Notes: generated from the letters alone by a model not told the origin. Shown: positions 1 to 8,941, numbered from the stretch's first letter. The stretch is 57,764 nucleotides of DNA from DROE01 sp964569865 (GCA_964569865.1 CAZMVQ010000006.1:1-57764), one strand, 5' to 3'. Program-made: numbers and translations.

Positions 1-1
1 A

Positions 2-58
2 GAACCAAAATCTAGCGGCGCAGAATGGATGAATTTAATAGGTCCTGACCCTAAGTAG
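2..58 (+). CDS. Possible 3' end of a truncated upstream gene, unidentified
   Basis: One forward frame is open from the window edge to a TAG at 56-58 and would encode an 18-residue tail ending GPDPK. The other two forward frames stop at 13-15 and 30-32, so the true frame of any upstream gene cannot be decided here. In relatives ftsK often precedes lolA, but none of the three tails looks like an FtsK winged-helix end. The last codons of this frame fall in a copy of the GGTCCTGACCCTA palindrome described separately, so this may not be coding at all. Confidence 0.15.
   Translation, partial: EPKSSGAEWMNLIGPDPK
40..56. repeat. Copy A of the TAGGGTCAGGACCCTA-type palindrome
   Basis: The plus strand reads AGGTCCTGACCCTAAGT; its complement is CTTAGGGTCAGGACC. 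It matches the copies at 31237-31256, 44251-44268 and 49182-49198. It lies just upstream of lolA, near the end of whatever gene precedes the window. Confidence 0.5.
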
Positions 59-206
59 TCGCTTCTTTAAAACTGTTTGGCAACGGGGCTTTCTTCATCT
101 CGCAACCGTCAAACAGAATTGATTCCAGCAAACCATTAAATGGTCTAAACTATTCACAAATGATTCTAGTGATTATAATAAACGACCCCACAAGCGGAGA
201 ACTGAT

Positions 207-824
207 ATGATCAGGCGTCTGTTCATTCTGATGAGTCTATTGGTTGGTTTAACTCCCAACGCAATCGCACTTGAAAACAGTTTAACCCTCGAAGAAGAAG
301 AATTAATCCGGGAAATCGGGATTTTTAATTCGGCTATTGGTTCCATGGCCGGACGTTTCCTTCAGATTGATTCTGCGGGCGGAAGGCTGGAGGGGACTTT
401 TTATCTTGTACGCCCCAACAAAATTCGCTTTCGCTATGCTCCCCCTTCTCGTGAAGAAATAGTTTCCGTGGGCCGGGGGTTTTATATTCTTAATCGCGAG
501 GAAGAGACAAAATATGTTTACCCTCAGGATAAAGTTCCCCTGCGCCAGTTTCTCACCGATGAGATCGATTTTTTAAACGGCAACATTTCAGACGTGGTGA
601 TGACCGATACTTTTATCTCCATTACCCTTTTTGACGAAAGCCCGCTTGGTACTGTTGAAGTAGCGCTGATATTTGAAATTGAATCCAAAGAGCTTTGGCA
701 ATGGACATTAACTGAACCCGACGGTTCTGAATTAACTTTTTCAATTTATGACGTTGTTAAAGACGTTGAAATTCCTAGATCGTTTTTCTACATAAATCCC
801 AATTACCGCTCTGTTGCCCAATAG
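207..824 (+). CDS. lolA: LolA-like outer-membrane lipoprotein carrier
   Basis: A 205-residue protein with an apparent signal peptide over residues 1-21 (charged MIRR, hydrophobic core, cleavage after AIA). The rest fits the LolA family, whose members ferry lipoproteins across the periplasm to the outer-membrane receptor. Visible family features are the segments GRLEGTFYLVRPNKIRFRY and EEIVSVGRGFYILNRE, typical of the early beta-strands. The ATG has a GGAGA ribosome site about 7 nt upstream. It sits 30 nt before xth and the two are probably co-transcribed; the lolA-xth pairing is common in Hyphomicrobiales. I infer the carrier role from family and context. Periplasmic location is well supported. 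Confidence 0.8.
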   Translation: MIRRLFILMSLLVGLTPNAIALENSLTLEEEELIREIGIFNSAIGSMAGRFLQIDSAGGRLEGTFYLVRPNKIRFRYAPPSREEIVSVGRGFYILNREEETKYVYPQDKVPLRQFLTDEIDFLNGNISDVVMTDTFISITLFDESPLGTVEVALIFEIESKELWQWTLTEPDGSELTFSIYDVVKDVEIPRSFFYINPNYRSVAQ

Positions 825-854
825 GTAATTTTCTCCTTTGTAGGACTTATTTAA

Positions 855-1658
855 ATGCCTTTAACTATTGCCACCTGGAATATTAATTCCGTGCGCCTGC
901 GTGCACCAATGGTTGTTGATTTTCTGGATCGCTTTAAGCCGGACGTTTTATGCCTGCAGGAAATCAAGTGTATGAACGAGCAATTTCCCGCTCAGGTTTT
1001 TGCAGATGCCGGTTACGCCCACCATGCAGTTAATGGTCAAAAGGCCTATCATGGCGTGGCAACTATCTCGCGGCTGCCTCTAACCAGAATTTCCAACAGA
1101 CAATTTTGCGAAAAACTCGATGCCCGGCATATTTCTGCCCAGGTAGAATTTGAAGGAAAGTCTCTCACTGTGCATAATTTTTATGTACCGGCCGGAGGCG
1201 ATGTAGCTGACCCGGATATCAATGAAAAATTTGAACACAAACTTGGATTTCTTGATGAAATGCATAACTGGTTTACCGATAAAAGCTTTTCTGCCGGTCA
1301 GGTAATTGTCGGTGATTTTAATATTGCACCCCACGAGAACGATGTCTGGAGCCACAAGCAATTGTTAAAGGTTGTTTCTCACACTCCAATAGAAACAGAA
1401 AAGCTTGACGCTATTCTAAAGAGTGGCAATTGGGTTGATCTCGTCAGAAAGCATATTCCACTCGAAAACAAACTTTATTCTTGGTGGTCTTATCGGGCTA
1501 AAAATTGGGACACATCTGACAAGGGAAGACGACTTGATCATATCTGGGCGACCCCGGATATTGCCACTAATTCCACAAATGCTCAGATCTTGCGAGATGC
1601 ACGGGGCTGGGGAGAGAAACCCTCAGATCATGTCCCGGTAATAGCGCAATTTTTTTAA
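855..1658 (+). CDS. xth: Exodeoxyribonuclease III (AP endonuclease)
   Basis: A 267-residue member of the ExoIII/EEP family, which cuts DNA at abasic sites and trims damaged 3' ends in base-excision repair. The active-site signature is complete: N9 in TWNINSVRLR, E36 in CLQEIKC, D154 and N156 in VGDFNIAP, D228-H229 in RRLDHIW, and D258-H259 in SDHVPV. Length is normal for the family. It follows lolA and is convergent with the cyclic-nucleotide-binding gene. The AGGA at about 10 nt before the ATG is a plausible ribosome site. Confidence 0.95.
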   Translation: MPLTIATWNINSVRLRAPMVVDFLDRFKPDVLCLQEIKCMNEQFPAQVFADAGYAHHAVNGQKAYHGVATISRLPLTRISNRQFCEKLDARHISAQVEFEGKSLTVHNFYVPAGGDVADPDINEKFEHKLGFLDEMHNWFTDKSFSAGQVIVGDFNIAPHENDVWSHKQLLKVVSHTPIETEKLDAILKSGNWVDLVRKHIPLENKLYSWWSYRAKNWDTSDKGRRLDHIWATPDIATNSTNAQILRDARGWGEKPSDHVPVIAQFF

Positions 1659-1712
1659 TGCTTCAGATTTCCATTCTATCGGGTCATGTCATTATCCAGC
1701 CAACAGGCAATA

Positions 1713-2174
1713 TTATTTTTTAGCGTTGGAAAGTTTTACCGCCCCTTCAATGGTCGAGATATATTTGGAAATGTCAGAGCGAACCATAGCTTCTGCTTTA
1801 ATCGCAATTTCAGGAAATTGCTGCATTATTTTTGAGAATGCGGATCTTGGTACCATCAGCAATTGAACATCTGTTTTGCAAACCACATCTGCACGGCGCG
1901 GATGTTTCACAATAAGTGCTAATTCTGCGATCACGGTTCCAGGGTCTGTAACAATAATGGGTTTTCCGCTCGGAATGTCTTTTTGGGTTGAAATCAGTTC
2001 GCCTGAAATCAAAACATAGGCCCCCGGCGCCACCTGTCCCGCCTTGAACAAAATATCACCTTCTTTAAACCTGACCCATTCACTAGCGAAAGCGAGCATG
2101 CGCCTTTGCTCAAGACTGCAGATGGAAAAAAATTCTGCATTGCCCAGAATATGCGCCGTATCATCCAGTTGCAT
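1713..2174 (-). CDS. Orphan cyclic-nucleotide-binding domain protein
   Basis: A 153-residue protein consisting almost wholly of one Crp-type effector domain (about residues 15-130), with the glycine-rich turns and an ELALIVKHPRRADV segment resembling the phosphate-binding cassette. No helix-turn-helix follows, so it should not bind DNA like Crp or Fnr; the last 25 residues are a short helix-like tail. It lies 35 nt downstream of the CenR-like regulator on the same strand and is probably its operon partner. The ligand is unknown: the cassette has HPRRA rather than the canonical Crp cAMP residues. A regulatory or scaffolding role near the response regulator is inference. Confidence 0.75.
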   Translation of the reverse strand: MQLDDTAHILGNAEFFSICSLEQRRMLAFASEWVRFKEGDILFKAGQVAPGAYVLISGELISTQKDIPSGKPIIVTDPGTVIAELALIVKHPRRADVVCKTDVQLLMVPRSAFSKIMQQFPEIAIKAEAMVRSDISKYISTIEGAVKLSNAKK

Positions 2175-2209
2175 GTTTTAATTTTTTCCTGCTATTTTTA
2201 TCTGTATTC

Positions 2210-2893
2210 CTATGGAACCAGACGATAACCACCTTCTTCTGTTACTAGCAAGCGCGCATTGGAAGGATCCCGCTCTATTTTTTGTCGCAAGCGATATATA
2301 TGCGTTTCAAGGGTATGAGTTGTTACCCGATTATTATATCCCCAAACTTCTTGAAGCAGAATATCTCTGGAGATGGTTTTTGCGCCCTGACGATAAAGAA
2401 ATTTAAGAATTGATGTTTCTTTGTCAGTTAAACGAATTTTTCCACCGTCTGCCATTTCAAGGGTTTTTGCCGCCGGATGAAAACTATAAGGCCCGATAGT
2501 GAACACCACATCTTCACTTTGATCATGTTGACGCAGCGCGGCTCGAATGCGTGCCAGCAACACTGAAAATCTGAACGGCTTTGTGACGTAATCATTGGCA
2601 CCGGATTCCAGACCCAAAATTTCATCGGAATCACTATCATGTCCCGTAAGCATTAATATTGGGCTTGCAAATCCCTTATCCCGTAGAATTTTAACGGTCT
2701 CGCGCCCATCCATATCCGGCAATCCCACATCTAGGATCATCAGATCTACATGCTTGTCTCCAACCTTTTCCAAAACCTGAGAAGCCGTTCCCGCTTCACT
2801 AAGCGTAAATTCGCGATAGTGAGATAGCTGATCAACCAGAGTCTGGCGCAACTCTTCATCATCATCTACCAAAAACAAATGTCGCTTGTTCAT
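2210..2893 (-). CDS. cenR: OmpR-family response regulator, CenR-like
   Basis: A 227-residue two-domain regulator. The receiver domain (about 1-120) has the acidic pocket D10-D12, phospho-acceptor D55 in LMILDVGLPD, T83 and K105 in VTKPF. The C-terminal winged helix (about 130-227) ends with the OmpR-type segments TTHTLETHIYRLRQKI and LLVTEEGGYRLVP. The DNA-binding half closely resembles alphaproteobacterial CenR, an envelope regulator, and CenR genes often stand without an adjacent kinase, as here. Assignment to CenR rests on recalled sequence likeness; OmpR family is certain, the name less so. It shares a strand with the downstream cyclic-nucleotide-binding gene. Confidence 0.75.
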   Translation of the reverse strand: MNKRHLFLVDDDEELRQTLVDQLSHYREFTLSEAGTASQVLEKVGDKHVDLMILDVGLPDMDGRETVKILRDKGFASPILMLTGHDSDSDEILGLESGANDYVTKPFRFSVLLARIRAALRQHDQSEDVVFTIGPYSFHPAAKTLEMADGGKIRLTDKETSILKFLYRQGAKTISRDILLQEVWGYNNRVTTHTLETHIYRLRQKIERDPSNARLLVTEEGGYRLVP

Positions 2894-2910
2894 TTCACAA
2901 TCCTCAAATT

Positions 2911-2939
2911 AGATAAGTTGTCTCAATTTCATCTGACAA
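2911..2939 (-). promoter_or_regulatory. Candidate housekeeping promoter of the cenR-like gene
   Basis: On the minus strand TTGTCA (2939-2934) is separated by 17 nt from TTATCT (2916-2911), a fair match to a sigma-70-type -35/-10 pair. The start would lie near 2904, giving a very short leader before the ATG at 2893. Confidence 0.35.
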
Positions 2940-3044
2940 GTTTAGGTGGGAGCATTCACAACTACCACTCACAAGCGCGTTATACTTATTTACCATTAAT
3001 ATGTTCACAGCACTTCCCATATTGCGATCCAATTGCAAGCGTTC

Positions 3045-3731
3045 TTATTTTCTGGACCCGAACAATGCCGTGCCCACCCTTACATGAGTTGAACCCATTT
3101 CGATGGCAGTTTCAAAATCGGCACTCATTCCCATGGACATATATTTGACCTCTACCTGCTCTGCCAATATTTTCAACCTCGCAAAATATGGCCCGGCAGC
3201 TTCCCCAAAAGGTGGAATGCACATTAACCCGACAATGTTCAGATTATATTTTTCCCGACAGTTTTTAACGAACTCTACGACACCTTCTGGTTCAATGCCC
3301 GCTTTTTGATTTTCTTGACCTAAATTTACCTGAACGAAGCAGCTAATATTTTTCCCGGTTTTTTTTATTTCCTGAGCCAGGGCTTTCGCCAGCTTTTCCC
3401 GATCCAGACTTTGAATAGTGGAAAATATTTTAAGGGCATCCTTAACCTTGTTGGTTTGCAAAGGACCAATAAGATGCAATTCGACGTCCCGATATTTTTC
3501 CAGCAAATCAGGCCACTTTGCCAAAGCTTCCTGAACACGGTTTTCCCCAAACAACCGATGTTCTAAAGCCAGCAATTCTTCAATTTTTTCCGATGTCTGA
3601 GTTTTTGAAACCGCTATAATAGCTGGAAGCGAGCTACCTTTATCAAAGCGCTCGTGAGCTTTTTTTACTCGAGAACAGACCAGTTTATAATTTTGTTCTG
3701 CCGTTTGTTCTGATAGTTGTTCAAAAGTCAA
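3045..3731 (-). CDS. yggS: YggS/PROSC-family PLP homeostasis protein
   Basis: A 228-residue protein of the PLP-binding family that buffers pyridoxal 5'-phosphate and affects amino-acid pools; members have the fold of alanine racemase domain I but no known catalytic activity. The PLP lysine is K43 in AVSKTQ, followed by FGENRVQEA, LHLIGPLQTNK and the phosphate-binding end MGMSADFETAIEMGSTHVRVGTALFG (residues about 197-222). Length is typical. It is divergent from leuS, a common neighbour in alphaproteobacteria. Confidence 0.93.
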   Translation of the reverse strand: MTFEQLSEQTAEQNYKLVCSRVKKAHERFDKGSSLPAIIAVSKTQTSEKIEELLALEHRLFGENRVQEALAKWPDLLEKYRDVELHLIGPLQTNKVKDALKIFSTIQSLDREKLAKALAQEIKKTGKNISCFVQVNLGQENQKAGIEPEGVVEFVKNCREKYNLNIVGLMCIPPFGEAAGPYFARLKILAEQVEVKYMSMGMSADFETAIEMGSTHVRVGTALFGSRK

Positions 3732-3806
3732 TGTTGACCTGCTTCCAAAATTCTGGTGATGGTCAGCATATTGAGATATCTTTGGTTCTTTTCAAGGACT
3801 AATTAT

Positions 3807-3906
3807 NNNNNNNNNNNNNNNNNNNNNNNNNNNNNNNNNNNNNNNNNNNNNNNNNNNNNNNNNNNNNNNNNNNNNNNNNNNNNNNNNNNNNNNNNNNNNN
3901 NNNNNN
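3807..3906. other. Assembly gap (100 N) upstream of leuS
   Basis: Exactly 100 unknown bases separate the yggS upstream region from the leuS start. The flanks share no obvious overlap. The true size is unknown. Confidence 0.98.
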
Positions 3907-3929
3907 AAATTAGTATTCAGGATGTACCG

Positions 3930-6578
3930 GTGAATAAAAAGCCCGCTTCAAATGCCGCCCCCGCCCAAAGATACAACCCCAAGGATACGGAGCCTAAATG
4001 GCAACATGCCTGGTCTCAAGGTCAGGTTTTTGAGGTTGACGACGAAGATGAACGCGAGCGCTATTATGTACTGGAAATGTTTCCCTACCCCTCTGGCAAA
4101 TTGCATGTGGGCCATGTGCGAAATTATGCCATGGGCGATGTGGTGGCCCGCTATCACCGCTCGTTGGGAAAAGCAGTGCTACATCCTATGGGTTGGGACG
4201 CTTTTGGCTTGCCTGCTGAAAACGCAGCCAAAAAATCCAACTCTCATCCAAAACAATGGACCTATGACAATATTGCCACCATGCGCACCCAATTGCAGTC
4301 CATGGGATTAAGCATTGACTGGTCCAGAGAATTTGCCACCTGTGACCCTGATTATTATGAACAACAACAACGCTTGTTTATAAAATTTCTCGATGCCGAT
4401 TTGATTACCAGAAAAAAATCCAAGGTTAATTGGGACCCTGTTGACCTTACTGTGCTAGCCAATGAGCAGGTTATTGACGGGAGGGGCTGGCGCTCTGGTG
4501 CCTTGGTGGAACAGCGAGAGCTTGTTCAATGGTTTTTCAAGATCACAGATTTTGCCGAAGATCTATTGAACTCACTTGATGATCTAGATCAATGGCCTGA
4601 AAAAGTCCGCACCATGCAGCGCAATTGGATTGGAAAATCTGAGGGCATGTTGGTTCGTTGGGAACTGGGTAAAAGCAGTGCTCCCGCTGGATTTAGCGAA
4701 CTTGAAACCTATACAACCAGACCGGACACAATTTTTGGCGCTTCTTTCATGGCGGTTGCGCCAGATCACCCTTTGGCCAGTGCGGCGGCCCCCGGTAATG
4801 AAGAATTGCAAAAGTTTATTAAAGCCTGTCAATCCAAAGGAACTAGCGCTGTTACGCTGGAAACTATGGAAAAGTTAGGGTTTGATACTGGGATTCACGT
4901 GAAACACCCGTTTATCAAAAATAAGACCCTGCCCGTATATGTGGCAAATTTTGTTTTGATGGATTATGGCACCGGTGCAATTTTTGGGTGTCCTTCTGGC
5001 GATCAAAGAGATCTGGACTTTGCCCGCGCCTATGATCTTGAAGTAATTCCCGTGGTAATGCCCGCTGATGCCGACCCTAAAGATTTTACAATTTCTGACA
5101 CACCCTATTCCGGTGATGGAATTATGCTCAATTCCGAGTTTTTAAATGATATGACTTCTGGTCAGGCGTTTGAAGAAATTGCTTCTCGACTTGGCGAAAT
5201 GGAACTTGACGGAAAACCCCGGGGAGAAAAGCAGACAAATTATCGGTTGCGAGATTGGGGAATTTCCCGCCAGCGGTTTTGGGGCTGTCCAATCCCAATT
5301 ATCCATTGCGATAATTGTGGACAGGTGCCAGTGCCCGATAGCGATCTACCGGTTCGCCTTCCCGACAGTGTTGATTTGAGCAAACCGGGAAATGCTCTCG
5401 ACCATCACCCAAGCTGGAAAATTGTTGACTGCCCAACCTGTGGAAGCGAAGCGCGTCGTGAAACCGACACTATGGATACATTTGTTGATTCTTCATGGTA
5501 TTTTGCCCGCTTTACCAGCCCCAAATCAAATTCACCCATAGTTCCAGCTATCGCAAATAGCTGGCTTCCCGTTGGCCAATATATCGGGGGGGTGGAACAT
5601 GCAATATTGCACCTGCTCTATTCACGATTTTTCACTCGCGCTCTTAATAAAACCGGTTACCTTGCAATCAAAGAACCTTTTTTGGGCCTTTTCACTCAAG
5701 GCATGGTTACCCACGAAACCTATAAAGACCGAGAGGGAAACTGGATAAGCCCCGAAGATGTTTTTGTAGAAACAAGCGAAGGCAAACGGGTTGCCAAGCA
5801 CATTAAATCCGGCGAAAAAGTTGAAATTGGCGCCGTTGAAAAAATGTCGAAATCAAAGCTGAACGGTATCGACCCTCAGGATACTCTTGATGCTTATGGT
5901 GCAGATGCCACCAGATGGTTTGTACTTTCTGATTCTCCCCCCGAGCGGGATGTGGAATGGAGTGAAGCTGGTATCGAAAGTGCCTCCCGTTTTGTGCAGC
6001 GACTATTTAAAATTATCAATGATAGTATGGAAATTTGCCAACAGGCACCGAAACCAACTCAAAGTTCTAATGATGAAGCTCGCCGGTTTTTAGCGCAGGT
6101 CCATTCTACAACTAAAATCGTCAGCGAAGAATTGGAACAAATTCGCTTTAATCGCGCCATAGCTCATATTTATGAGCTAGCCAATGCCTTCGCCAAATTC
6201 TTGCCATTGGTAAAAGCTAATCCTACAGGAGATAAAATTAGTGCCCTTCGGGTTGGCATGGAGCATCTGATTTTGTTGTTTTCGCCATTCATGCCCCATT
6301 TGGCAGAAACGTGCTGGAAATTGATTGGAAAAAAAGAACTGGTCTGCAATGCGCCGTGGCCCGAGGTTGATCTCTCGCTTTTGGTGAAAGAAAATGTAAT
6401 AATGCCCATTCAAGTGAATGGTAAAAGACGCGGCGAGATCAATGTCCCTATTGATGCTCCCAATTCTATCGTTGAGGAAAAGGCCTTAAATCTTGAATCG
6501 GTATCGCGTATACTGGAAGGTAAGGCACCCAAAAAAATCATTATTGTTGCGAATAGGATAGTAAATGTTGTCATCTAG
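3930..6578 (+). CDS. leuS: Leucyl-tRNA synthetase
   Basis: Class I aminoacyl-tRNA synthetase of 882 residues charging tRNA-Leu. I chose the GTG at 3930 because an AGGA (3919-3922) lies 7 nt upstream and the length then fits the family; in-frame codons reach back into the N run but are not recognisable LeuS. Motifs: HVGH at residues 59-62 (the HIGH box), the CP1 editing-domain segment TTRPDTIFG near residue 262, zinc-type cysteine pairs in CDNCGQVP and CPTCGSEARRETDTMDTF, and KMSKS at about 638-642. The C-terminal domain ends GRIVNVVI-like (ANRIVNVVI). The lptE start lies inside the 3' end. Confidence 0.96.
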   Translation: MNKKPASNAAPAQRYNPKDTEPKWQHAWSQGQVFEVDDEDERERYYVLEMFPYPSGKLHVGHVRNYAMGDVVARYHRSLGKAVLHPMGWDAFGLPAENAAKKSNSHPKQWTYDNIATMRTQLQSMGLSIDWSREFATCDPDYYEQQQRLFIKFLDADLITRKKSKVNWDPVDLTVLANEQVIDGRGWRSGALVEQRELVQWFFKITDFAEDLLNSLDDLDQWPEKVRTMQRNWIGKSEGMLVRWELGKSSAPAGFSELETYTTRPDTIFGASFMAVAPDHPLASAAAPGNEELQKFIKACQSKGTSAVTLETMEKLGFDTGIHVKHPFIKNKTLPVYVANFVLMDYGTGAIFGCPSGDQRDLDFARAYDLEVIPVVMPADADPKDFTISDTPYSGDGIMLNSEFLNDMTSGQAFEEIASRLGEMELDGKPRGEKQTNYRLRDWGISRQRFWGCPIPIIHCDNCGQVPVPDSDLPVRLPDSVDLSKPGNALDHHPSWKIVDCPTCGSEARRETDTMDTFVDSSWYFARFTSPKSNSPIVPAIANSWLPVGQYIGGVEHAILHLLYSRFFTRALNKTGYLAIKEPFLGLFTQGMVTHETYKDREGNWISPEDVFVETSEGKRVAKHIKSGEKVEIGAVEKMSKSKLNGIDPQDTLDAYGADATRWFVLSDSPPERDVEWSEAGIESASRFVQRLFKIINDSMEICQQAPKPTQSSNDEARRFLAQVHSTTKIVSEELEQIRFNRAIAHIYELANAFAKFLPLVKANPTGDKISALRVGMEHLILLFSPFMPHLAETCWKLIGKKELVCNAPWPEVDLSLLVKENVIMPIQVNGKRRGEINVPIDAPNSIVEEKALNLESVSRILEGKAPKKIIIVANRIVNVVI

Positions 6579-6914
6579 TAGAGTTAACATTTTTGCGATT
6601 GCCGGCAGGTTTTCAAAAATTTCAATTTGGATAATTTTGTCTTTGATTTTATCCGCCTGTACCTTTTCGCCTGTTTATTCAAATCCAGATCAAAACAATA
6701 CAGCATTCAACCTTGAATTTGCCTCTGCCAATACCCGTCTTGANNNNNNNNNNNNNNNNNNNNNNNNNNNNNNNNNNNNNNNNNNNNNNNNNNNNNNNNN
6801 NNNNNNNNNNNNNNNNNNNNNNNNNNNNNNNNNNNNNNNNNNNCTGCCCGCGAGCTGGCCCAGACCATTAGACTTACACTGATCGGTGTCCTATCCGCTC
6901 AATCACAACGATGA
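6565..6914 (+). CDS. lptE: LPS-assembly lipoprotein LptE, interrupted by a gap
   Basis: The 5' part (6565-6743) encodes about 60 residues with a lipoprotein signal peptide: positively charged N-terminus, hydrophobic stretch WIILSLILSAC, and lipobox LSAC followed by TFSPVY, the usual start of alphaproteobacterial LptE. The 3' part after the gap (about 6844-6914) ends ARELAQTIRLTLIGVLSAQSQR, a typical LptE tail. LptE plugs the LptD barrel that delivers lipopolysaccharide to the outer surface. The leuS-lptE-holA order supports the call. With about 82 visible residues and a family length near 170-190, the missing part should be nearer 270 nt than 100. The start overlaps leuS by 14 nt and the stop overlaps the holA ATG. 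Confidence 0.85.
6744..6843. other. Assembly gap (100 N) inside lptE
   Basis: Exactly 100 N interrupt lptE. The family length suggests the real missing sequence is longer than 100 bases, so the N count is a placeholder. Confidence 0.98.
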
Positions 6915-7945
6915 CAGCATTAAAAGCCTATCAGGTAGAGCAATTCGTCCGAAAAAAACCAATAAAATCAGGTGTTTATCTTGTTTACGGCAGTGATGCC
7001 GGCCTAATTCACGAGCGAAGTATGCTCTTGCTGGGCAGTGGCGATGAGCATAACAATTCCAGCTCAGTTTCTTCTTCCGATATCATAGTTCTGGATATGG
7101 CAGAGCTGGAAGCAGAACCATCAAGACTTGCCGTTGAAGCACTCACCACATCTTTGTTTGGGTCCAATCCGGTAATTCGTATTCGCGGGGGAAATAAAAA
7201 CCTTGTTCCTGTGCTTGAAGAACTGCTTAAAACACAACTATTGGCAACCATCGTCATTCAGGCAGCAAATCTTACCAAACGCGATAAACTTCGAATGTTA
7301 ATGGAAAGCGAAGACAATGCGTGGGCCCTGCCATGCTTTTCAGATGATGCCAGGTCACTAAAGGAGCTAATTGAAAAGTCCTTTAATGACAAAAACATTG
7401 TCGCAAGCCCTGAAGCAATTTCATATTTGACAAGCATATTAGGAAATGATCGCGACATCACCCGCAGAGAATTAGAAAAATTGCATAATTTTGCCCTTCA
7501 GAGTAAGCAAATTACGCTGGGAGACGTGCAGGATTTATGCGGCGATAACTCCATGGTCGCTATCGACAAAATTCTTGATGCAGCAGGAACAGGCAATGTG
7601 CAAAACCTGGAAAAAACTTTAGATAGCGCTTTTGTTGCTGGTCTGGATGCACAGATGGTATTAGCCGCCGGATCTCGACATTTCATGTTTCTAAGAACTG
7701 TGCGAGCAAAAATTGACCATGGTATAAATCCATCAAGCGCTCTTTCACAAACTTACCCCAAGCCACATTTTTCAAGAAATTACGCTATAGAGGTTCAGTT
7801 GCGGAGCTGGTCACAGAATTCCCTGAGCAATGCAATTCAACGCCTGCTCGATGCTACATTGACCTCTCGCCAAAACGGTCCCATTGCACAAGTAATAGTC
7901 AGACGGGCATTTTTAGGAATTTGTGTTGCGGCGGCGAGGCGATAA
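6911..7945 (+). CDS. holA: DNA polymerase III subunit delta
   Basis: A 344-residue protein of the HolA family, the clamp-loader subunit that opens the beta sliding clamp. Visible family segments are SGVYLVYGSDAGLIHERS at the start, the LLGSG/EAEPSRLAVEALTTSLFG region, and the C-terminal collar with QMVLAAGSRHFMFLR. The position directly after lptE, with an ATGA start/stop overlap, is the standard alphaproteobacterial arrangement and settles the identification, since HolA is weakly conserved. It converges on parB. Confidence 0.9.
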   Translation: MTALKAYQVEQFVRKKPIKSGVYLVYGSDAGLIHERSMLLLGSGDEHNNSSSVSSSDIIVLDMAELEAEPSRLAVEALTTSLFGSNPVIRIRGGNKNLVPVLEELLKTQLLATIVIQAANLTKRDKLRMLMESEDNAWALPCFSDDARSLKELIEKSFNDKNIVASPEAISYLTSILGNDRDITRRELEKLHNFALQSKQITLGDVQDLCGDNSMVAIDKILDAAGTGNVQNLEKTLDSAFVAGLDAQMVLAAGSRHFMFLRTVRAKIDHGINPSSALSQTYPKPHFSRNYAIEVQLRSWSQNSLSNAIQRLLDATLTSRQNGPIAQVIVRRAFLGICVAAARR

Positions 7946-8041
7946 TTTTATTAGATAAGAGCGCATACATTGCCTTGCGAATTATCGCAAATACCCAAAC
8001 TCTTTTCAAAATCGCAAAAATTTTAGCCAGAGCGCTACCGA

Positions 8042-8932
8042 TTAACCCGCAGCTCGCAATTTATGACAAACGGCATCAAGCTGCTCAAGGTTTTTGTAGC
8101 GGATCTCCAGCTTTCCGCTACCGCCCTTGTCTTTTACTGCAACGCTCAAACCCAAAAAGTCCGAAAGTTCTTTTTCAAGAGCCATCGTATCGTTATTTTT
8201 TTCTGGTTGTGAAGAAGGCTTCTTGCCCGATGCATCCTTGCGCTTTTGATTTAGAACTTCCGCTTGCCTCACCGAGAGACCTTGGCTCACTATTTTTTTC
8301 GCCAATTGCGATGGATCATCTGCAGTGATTAATGTACGCGCATGTCCAGCGGTAAGATCACCACTGGCCAGCATTTTTTTCACATCATCAGGTAAACGAA
8401 GCAGTCTCAACGTATTTGCAACATGGGAGCGACTTTTACCAATAACCTGAGCCAAATCATTTTGAGTATAAGAATACTCGCTCATAAGCTCCCCATATCC
8501 CATTGCTTCTTCTATAGAATTTAGGTCGGCTCTTTGAACATTTTCAATTATAGCAAGCTCAAGAGCTTCTTTATCATCCACATCCCGGATAATTACCGGA
8601 ACTTCATGCAAACCAGCAGCCTGCGCTGCCCGCCAGCGCCTCTCCCCTGCAATAAGTTCATAAGTATCAGGATCACCACCGGTTGGTCTGACCAGCAAAG
8701 GTTGCATTACCCCTTTTTCGCGAATTGAATTCGCCAGTTCTTCCAATTGCTGTGGATCAAAATCACTTCTGGGATTACGTCGGTTTGCAATGATGAAATC
8801 AACCGGAAGCCGCTTACCATCAACCGATCCAGATACGCGCGGCCCATCAATGGGCGCTACATCTCCGATTAGGGCCGCAAGTCCGCGCCCAAGCCTACTG
8901 GGTTTTTCTGCCCTGCCTGATTTTTGGTTCAC
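8042..8932 (-). CDS. parB: Chromosome-partitioning protein ParB
   Basis: A 296-residue CTP-dependent DNA clamp that loads at parS and spreads over the origin region. The N-terminus carries the short ParA-interacting segment SRLGRGLAALIGD (residues 12-24). The CTPase fold includes GERRWRAA at 96-103 and ENVQRADLN at 130-138. The helix-turn-helix that reads parS is at about 156-178, and the C-terminal dimerisation domain ends near residue 296. It is last in the leftward run mnmG-rsmG-parA-parB, 9 nt after parA. Two near-perfect parS sites lie 1.4 and 3.4 kb upstream. Confidence 0.97.
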   Translation of the reverse strand: MNQKSGRAEKPSRLGRGLAALIGDVAPIDGPRVSGSVDGKRLPVDFIIANRRNPRSDFDPQQLEELANSIREKGVMQPLLVRPTGGDPDTYELIAGERRWRAAQAAGLHEVPVIIRDVDDKEALELAIIENVQRADLNSIEEAMGYGELMSEYSYTQNDLAQVIGKSRSHVANTLRLLRLPDDVKKMLASGDLTAGHARTLITADDPSQLAKKIVSQGLSVRQAEVLNQKRKDASGKKPSSQPEKNNDTMALEKELSDFLGLSVAVKDKGGSGKLEIRYKNLEQLDAVCHKLRAAG

Positions 8933-8941
8933 TTTATTACC

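Noticed and set aside
3756..3929. Extension of LeuS upstream across the N run
   Set aside because: The frame is open only because N is unreadable. The residues on either side do not resemble LeuS, and the GTG at 3930 has a good ribosome site.
7921..8328. Forward ORF of 135 residues between holA and parB
   Set aside because: It mostly overlaps the parB 3' half on the opposite strand and has no family likeness; the only gene-free part is the short convergent spacer.
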